From: Actinomortierella ambigua
Taxonomy: Eukaryota; Mortierellomycota; Mortierellomycetes; Mortierellales; Mortierellaceae
Assembly (NCBI GenBank): GCA_016098155.1
Contig: JAAAJB010000094.1
Coordinates: 1-64,000 of the forward strand
Direction of reading: 5' to 3'
Length of the DNA stretch: 64,000 nt
Made by a program: the position numbers and the translations under genes. Below, one piece after another: positions 58,267 through 64,000 of this stretch. How positions within the stretch are numbered: position 1 is the first letter of the stretch; every line of letters starts with the position of its first letter. The notes under the pieces are model-generated. The model saw only the letters and a program-made list of their open reading frames with translations, searched no databases and was not told the DNA's origin.

Positions 58267-61047
58267 TTACTTTGCCTTGCCCACCGCCAACCGACGAACA
58301 TGAGGCTTGCTGATCTGTGTATACGACAGCCTTTCTTGCACTCCCGCGCTCTCGCCACGTGCCGTCATCATTCGTTTCTTGGGAGGAGCCATCGACAATC
58401 CCGCTGCTACTGCTGCTGCTACTGCTGCTACTGCTGCTGCAGATCGAGAACGCGTCGTCGTCGTCGTCGTCGTTCTGGCTGCTGTCATCCTCTTCCTGCT
58501 CTGAGATCGCGTCGTGGTACGCACTGCCGCCGCCTCCTCCTGAGGAACCGGCGACGATGAACGACTGCCATTCTTGCTGCGCAGCTGAAGCTTGGCCAAT
58601 GTACCATAGATTGCATCTGACGATGGTGATGGCTGTTGATGTTGATGATGCTGTGGTGGTTGATGCTGTTGTTGTTGTTGTTGTTGTTCTTGATCCTGGA
58701 GTCCTGGCATCGTCATGCAGCTAGGAAGCACTGGTGCAAAGACAGGTGTCGATGGAACAACCACCACCGAAGATGAGGCAGAAAGTGTCGGTGAAGACAC
58801 GGGAGTGTTGCTTCCACTCTTGATGGATGCAAACGGACGCTTCTTGCCTGCCACTGATCGTTTCCGTGCTGGCTGCTGGTTCTCCTTGTCTGAGACATTT
58901 CCTTGCTCGACCTCCCTTGCCTGCTGATGTGTTGGTTGTGATGCTTGTGATGCTTGTGATGCCTGCTGCTGTTGTTGTTGTTGGTGGCGATGGTGATGAT
59001 GATGATGGTGTTTGAGCGTGTCCTGCAACTCTAGCGTCGATTCGATATCCACATCTGACCCTGCTCCATCCTCCATGACCACCTTCTTCTTCTTCTTCAC
59101 CATCTTCTTTGCTGTTGTGCTGCTACTGCTGCTGCTGCTACCGCCGTTCTTGGCCTTGGCCTCGGCTGCCCGCTGAGCCTCGACCTCCTCCTTGGTCAGG
59201 GCCTTGAACGGCAGCTTGGTTTGCACCTTGACCTGGCGCATCGCCTCCTCGACATGGTGGCACCATGCATCGCACTCGCCCTCGATAAAGTAGTCAAAGA
59301 CGCCCTGCCATTCCTTGCCGACCACCGGTGTCTTGTTGACCAGAATCACACACCCACCACGCTTGTTGGCATGCACCGCCTTGGCCGCCTTGCGCACCAA
59401 CAGTCGCAGACCATGCACCTTCAAAGACGTACCCATCACCAACAGCACATCGGGTGACTTTGCCAGGTCGCTCACTTGGATCGTTCCAATCGCGTCTCCG
59501 AACGGATGGTTCTCATTATATAATACAATATCCGGTCGAAGCGTACCTGTCGCCGTCCTCCTCTTGCCCATTGCATTGCGAATCATATCTATGATGATGA
59601 TGATGATGATGATAAAAAAAAACAAGTAGACGCGTGACGTTAGAGAGTGTGGGGTCTTTTCAGTCATTTCTCCCCACAACAAAAAAAAACAAAAAACAAA
59701 TCAACAAGGGTCCGGGCTCTTTTTTCATCCTTTACCATTCTCGAGGCACTTTGGACAATCAGGTGCCTCGCCCTCCTTAAAGACATCCTCATACTCCTTG
59801 TTGAACGGATAGGGGTTGCAACAGATCGTGCACTTGAGCTTCTTGAGCGATCCATGCAGCTGCACAACCTTGACATCCTTTTGGATCTTCCCTTGCTCAC
59901 AGACCAGATCCGTGTTCATGTCCAGTCGCTCCTCCAGACAATCAATGTTTTGGGTATAGCACCGCAACAGCTTGCCCTTGTCCGCCAAAAACTTGATAAA
60001 CCGATGCGTTGCTGATGGCTTGGCCTCCAACGTCTGCCGGTACAGCTCGGAAATAAACGTGTAAAACACCGCCGTCGACGCACAGTCGCGAAACAGGTTC
60101 GCGTCAAACAGATCCTTGCCCTTCAACACCGTCTTGGGGTACTTGGCCTTGACTAGATTGTAAAGTCCATCGGCCGATCGAAAGTCCTAGTTGATGAATT
60201 AGTTGAAGAAGGGAAAGAGGAAGTTGAGCGGGAGAGAAATAACAAACAACAACAACAAAACACGCATACAAAAAGGTTTCCCGCGTGTATTGGGTATGTT
60301 AGTATGTAAGATTCATCATATCAATGATGAGAAACATTGCTTGACCCTTCGGTTGCAAAAACAACTACCCAACAGAACCGAAGGGATGAGGACGGGTGGG
60401 GTGCACATAAGAGGGAGAGAGACTTGTGCGATAGAAGCAACAAAATAGAACAAGGCGTTCGCAACCACCACGCCCCCCATCCACAACATCCATCTGTCAT
60501 GACGACAAAGCAACATAGCAGCAACAAATAAAACGCGTCCTCATCCAAGGTTGAAAGAGTGCAGGAGATAAACATATAGCGCGGAGAAGGGAGGAGGGGG
60601 GAGAGGGAGGGGGGAACGCTAAAATAAAAAAGAACGAGCATGAAAGACATGACGCGACTTGCCACATCTTGGACGAAGAGAGGAGGTGTTGTTCATACCA
60701 CGACCAAGGGAAAAGGCAAGGAAAAGGGGAAAAGGGAAGGGGGGGACGGATGAGGATGGGAAACCCATGCAGCGTTGCACGCTCCTCTCCACCTTTGGGT
60801 ATATCGGGGTCAATGGGACAAAGTGGACAAAGGTGAGGGGGGAAAAGTAGGGCTGTGTATAGACAAGAGGGTGATGAGAGAAAAACACGAACAATCAACT
60901 TACGGGAATACCACTGCTACACGAGATTCCAGCGCCAGTGATGACAATCGTCTTTTTGGCCTTGAGCATCTTGTCCGTTACTGTCTGCAGGTGCTTGTCC
61001 ATCACGGGCGAGAGCATATCCTCGCGATTCAACTCTACCGTCAGCAT
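58267..61047 (-). CDS. HST4: Sirtuin deacetylase, Hst3/Hst4-like
   Basis: Three exons on the minus strand (61047-60904, 60186-59736, 59588-58267) give 638 aa. Sirtuin motifs are all present: GAGIS (38-42), GIPDFRS, TQNID (126-130), catalytic His159 in QLHGS, zinc cysteines 167/170 and 192/195, LRPDIVLYNE, MGTSLKVHG and VILVN. The spacing and the RPDIVLYNE/KTPV sequence resemble the Hst3/Hst4 group, which deacetylates histone H3 Lys56 after replication, rather than Sir2/Hst2. After the core (about residue 345) comes a disordered tail with Lys/Arg nuclear-localisation-like stretches (KKMVKKKKKVV, PARKRSVAGKKRP), poly-His/Gln and Ser/Ala tracts. Intron 1 (717 bp) is long. Assignment to Hst3 versus Hst4 is not attempted. 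Confidence 0.88.
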
Positions 61048-61934
61048 TGTGTCGTCTCAGCTGTTTTCCTTATTATGGGTTGGTTGGAATGGTGGAGTGT
61101 TGGTGGGGGGGGGAGGGGAAGGTATGAGTGGAGTGTCACTCTCTTTCTCGTTATGTTGTTTGGTTGCTTCCGTCTTCAAGCCGCGGTAAGGTTCTGCAAT
61201 GGTAAAACAAATCAACCAAGCCCAAGAAACTTGAAAGAGCCGAGACCTCTCCGTGTTTAGACCAAAGGGAAAAGATGAAAGGAGTGAATGGAGAAAGAAC
61301 AAGAAAAAAAAAGAAAACAGTCTGAAAAGAATTTAAAAATATAAAATTAAAGCCAGAATGGGATTCACGTCCTGCATGAAAAGGACTGAATGAGAGAAAT
61401 GAATGAATGAAGGGGGGGGGGGGGAAGGAGAAAGAAAGAAGGGATTTGAATGAATGAATCTGCCTGTTGCATGCACGCGGGGAGGATCACAGGACAAGGT
61501 AGCAGAGAAGGGGAGCGGGTGGGAAAGAGAGAAATGGTGAGGGTGGATGGGGAAGGAGGACAGTGGGGAGGTAGGAGAGAGAGAGGGGGGGAAGACAAAA
61601 GGTGTGTTGATGTGCACTCTTTTTTGGCTCAGAATCCCACCACACTCACTCTTTCTATCGCACTTGCTCTCAATTTTTTGTGTTCCCTTTCTCCAATCAT
61701 TAAGGGTCACAATTGGCAGAATCTGTGCAGCCATTGCACCGTAGATGCCACCATATAAAAAATGCATGGCAGGTACACCACCACCATGACGTGTATATAC
61801 ACCCCTCTGAAAATACTCTTTCTTTTTTTTTATTTATTTATTTATTTGTCCAGTGGATCGATAGAATTACAACAAAATATGAAAAATACGAATATGTGTG
61901 TATGTATGTATGTGTATGTGTGTGTGTTTTTGGA
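61048..61934. other. Intergenic, sirtuin promoter and malic enzyme 3' flank
   Basis: No gene recognised. A GA-rich block with a 12-G run lies at 61411-61440, (TTTA)n at about 61829-61847, and a (GT/GTAT)n microsatellite at 61893-61927 immediately beyond the malic enzyme stop. Confidence 0.5.
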
Positions 61935-63716
61935 TTACAAGTGAGAAGCAAAGCTCTTGACGTCGTCCTCGACACCGTCAACAGTCCACATGTTGCTCTT
62001 GACATAGTCCAGCAGCGCAACACGGTCGCTCTTCTTGACAAGCTCAATCACCTCCTGGTTCGTGGCCGAGCCCTCCAGGACAGACTCTTGAGCCACCGAA
62101 GCAGCAACCTCCACCGACACCTGGCGGATACGAGGCAGCACCGGGTACAGCAGACCCTGCTCACGCTCCTCCACCGTCAGCGCATTGGCGCAGGCACGAG
62201 CAGCCGCAAAGATGAGGCGATCGCTGATCGTCTTGGGCTGGGCCAAGATGCCACCGAGACCCAGACCAGGGAAGATGTACATGTTGTTGCCCTGACCAGG
62301 CGCGCTGATCAGGCCCGTCTCCGGGTTGGTGTACTTGGGGAACGCCGTGCCCGAGGCAAAGATCACCTTGCCCTTGGTATGGACCATGGCCTGCTCAAAC
62401 GTGCACTCGGCCTGGAAGGCCGGGTTCGAGAGGGGGAAGACAATCGGTCGCTCGTTCAGCTCTGCCATCCGCTTCAACACCTGCTCGTTGAACGCGCCCG
62501 ACTGCGACGCCAGACCAAACAGCGCCGTCGGCTTCACATACTCAATCACCGACGCAATATCGGGGAACTGTGCGCCACCATTGTCCTTGCGAGCAAAGTA
62601 CAGCTTGTGCTCCGCCAACTTGTCGCCACGGTCCAGCGTCACCAGACCCTTGGAATCCACCAACCACACGTTCTCACGCGCCTGGTCCGGTGTCAGACCG
62701 TGCGCGTGCACAAAGTAGTCGGCCAGCTGCTTGGCCACACCAACAGCGGCCGAACCAGCTCCAAAGAACAGGATCTTGTGGTCCTTGGCCTTGATGCCGG
62801 CCAGGTTGATCGCGTTCATGAAACCAGCAAGGATAACGGCACCCGTGCCCTGGATATCGTCGTTGAAGCAGAACATCTTGGGCTGGTACTTTTCCAAAAG
62901 CGCAAATGCGTGCTCAGACGAAAAGTCTTCAAACTGGATCAGCAGGTTGGGGTACACCGTCGTCAGCTTGTTGACCACCGCATCGACAAAAGGGAAGAAC
63001 TGATCGTCGCCAACGCGCTTCTGGCGCAGACCAAGGTAGAATTCGTCGTTGAGCTTCGATTCGTTGTTGGTGCCGAGATCAAGGGTGATGGGGATCGTTC
63101 TCCGGGGGTCGACACCAGCGCCGGCGACGTACAGCTGCAGCTTGCCGACAGGAATGCCCATACCGCCCACACCAAGATCACCGAGACCGAGGATACGAGA
63201 GCCGTCCGTGATGACGGCGATCTGGGGGGTCAGCGAGGGGTCTTGGGGGTATGGCTTGTAGTTCCGGATGATCTCGTCCAGGTTGGGAAGGTCATTGATG
63301 GAGATGAAGAGACCGTCGGGTGTACCCGGGGGAGCAAGGAAGGGGTAGATGCTGGAGTAGTTTTGGCAGGCAGCGCCAACCGTAGGTGTGTAGATCAAGG
63401 GGAGAGTTTCCTAATAGTCATTGAGCCGAGGAATAAAAAGAAGATGAGTTCATCCGAGTCTCGAGAGAGGGAGGGAGAGATGGTGATATGGAGAAGATAA
63501 GATTTCGTACCTCAAGCTGATCATTGACAAGGCCATAGAAGAGGCGAACGTTGGTATTCCGGAGCCACGCGAGGAAGATGTACTTCTCGAGATCGGAGTG
63601 CTTGGAACGCAGCTGGGCCAAAGCACGCTTCTTCTGGACTTCAAAGGACTCGACGCGGCAAGGTGACAAACCCTGGAGGTGAAGAGCAGAGCGCAGCTCA
63701 GCAGAGGTGGCCGTGC
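61935..63716 (-). CDS. NAD(P)-dependent malic enzyme (5' part not resolved)
   Basis: Two coding exons on the minus strand are clear: 63716-63511 and 63410-61935 (561 codons including the stop). The upstream one starts with a split codon after a CAG acceptor, so at least one further exon lies to the right, probably beyond the window. Malic enzyme motifs: IYTPTVG (catalytic Tyr), GLGDLGVGGMGIPVGK, LDLGTNN, IQFEDFSSEHAF and NDDIQGTGAV (metal and substrate site), dinucleotide fold GAGSAAVGVA, and LSNPAFQAECT. It oxidatively decarboxylates malate to pyruvate, giving NADPH or NADH; in oleaginous fungi the NADP form supports lipid synthesis. Cofactor choice and cell location cannot be decided without the N-terminus. 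Confidence 0.92.
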
Positions 63717-64000
63717 CTGAAGAAGAGGAAGGGGAGAGATTAGGGAGTCAGCACAATATGAAGATGACTGATCAATCAATTATGGTGGCAAGCGCGTGAT
63801 AATGCAGATGGGAACAAAGAATAACAACTCTGATGGCGTGTGTTTATGTTTGTATGTGTCTGCCCACGGAGCAGCAGCAGCAGCAACAGTAGCAGCAAGC
63901 CTCGATTTATGACACACATTACTGAGTTCAAGAGATCTTCTTCTTTCCCCACGGATACACATTTTTTTTTGACCCACAGAGACACTGGCCAAGGGACTGC

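Noticed and set aside
61713..63500. A 595-codon open frame on the plus strand
   Set aside because: It is antisense to the malic enzyme exon; the His/Arg/Leu/Gln-rich translation is typical of the complement of a GC-biased gene.

Overview
This is a nuclear window from a filamentous fungus. Genes are dense and split by many spliceosomal introns (mostly about 50 to 350 bp, GT-AG, with CTAAC/CTAAT-like branch sites). Proteins carry long Ser/Gln/Asn/Ala-rich tracts, and intergenic DNA is full of polypyrimidine, GA and homopolymer runs. The gene set (MED27, PARN, Spartan, TXNDC17, transportin, an Hst3/4-type sirtuin) points to an early-diverging lineage such as Mucoromycota/Mortierellomycota rather than budding yeast; this placement is inference. 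No CRISPR, phage or transposon genes were seen. There is one 10-N assembly gap at 35065-35074.

Layout: (1) 1-7.3 kb: a DHA2-type MFS transporter (+), a Spartan/SprT DNA-protein-crosslink protease (+) and a DUF4112 protein (-). (2) 7.3-12.5 kb: 5 kb without a protein gene. Read on the minus strand, about 9.0-10.86 kb resolves into a spliced, apparently non-coding host gene whose successive introns each hold one C/D box snoRNA: snR57, snR55/U33, snR61/U38 (two copies), U18 and an unassigned one. The snR57-snR55-snR61 order is the same as in the yeast polycistronic cluster. This is the main find of the window. (3) 12.5-26.6 kb: a PH-domain protein (+), PARN deadenylase (-), mitochondrial inner membrane peptidase IMP1 (+), a CDP-alcohol phosphotransferase (+) and an SLC25A39/Mtm1-like mitochondrial carrier (-). 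(4) 28.4-34 kb: RPS24, TXNDC17 and WDR55/Jip5, all on the minus strand. (5) 34-45.9 kb: a CDKN3-type dual-specificity phosphatase (+), MED27 (-), the cohesin acetyltransferase ECO1 (+), ArfGAP GLO3 (+) and RPL17 (-). (6) 47-64 kb: an aldo/keto reductase (+), then a fused allantoicase-ureidoglycolate lyase, transportin, an Hst3/4-like sirtuin and a malic enzyme whose 5' end is not resolved, all on the minus strand.

Most genes are unrelated housekeeping functions, as usual in fungi. Two themes recur. One is ribosome production: RPS24, RPL17, WDR55/Jip5 and the rRNA-methylation snoRNA cluster. The other is genome maintenance: Spartan, ECO1 with a PCNA-binding PIP box, and an Hst3/4-type sirtuin, whose yeast relatives all act around replication forks. 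Exon joins were chosen so that reading frame, splice dinucleotides and protein family alignment agree; exon lists are given per gene.
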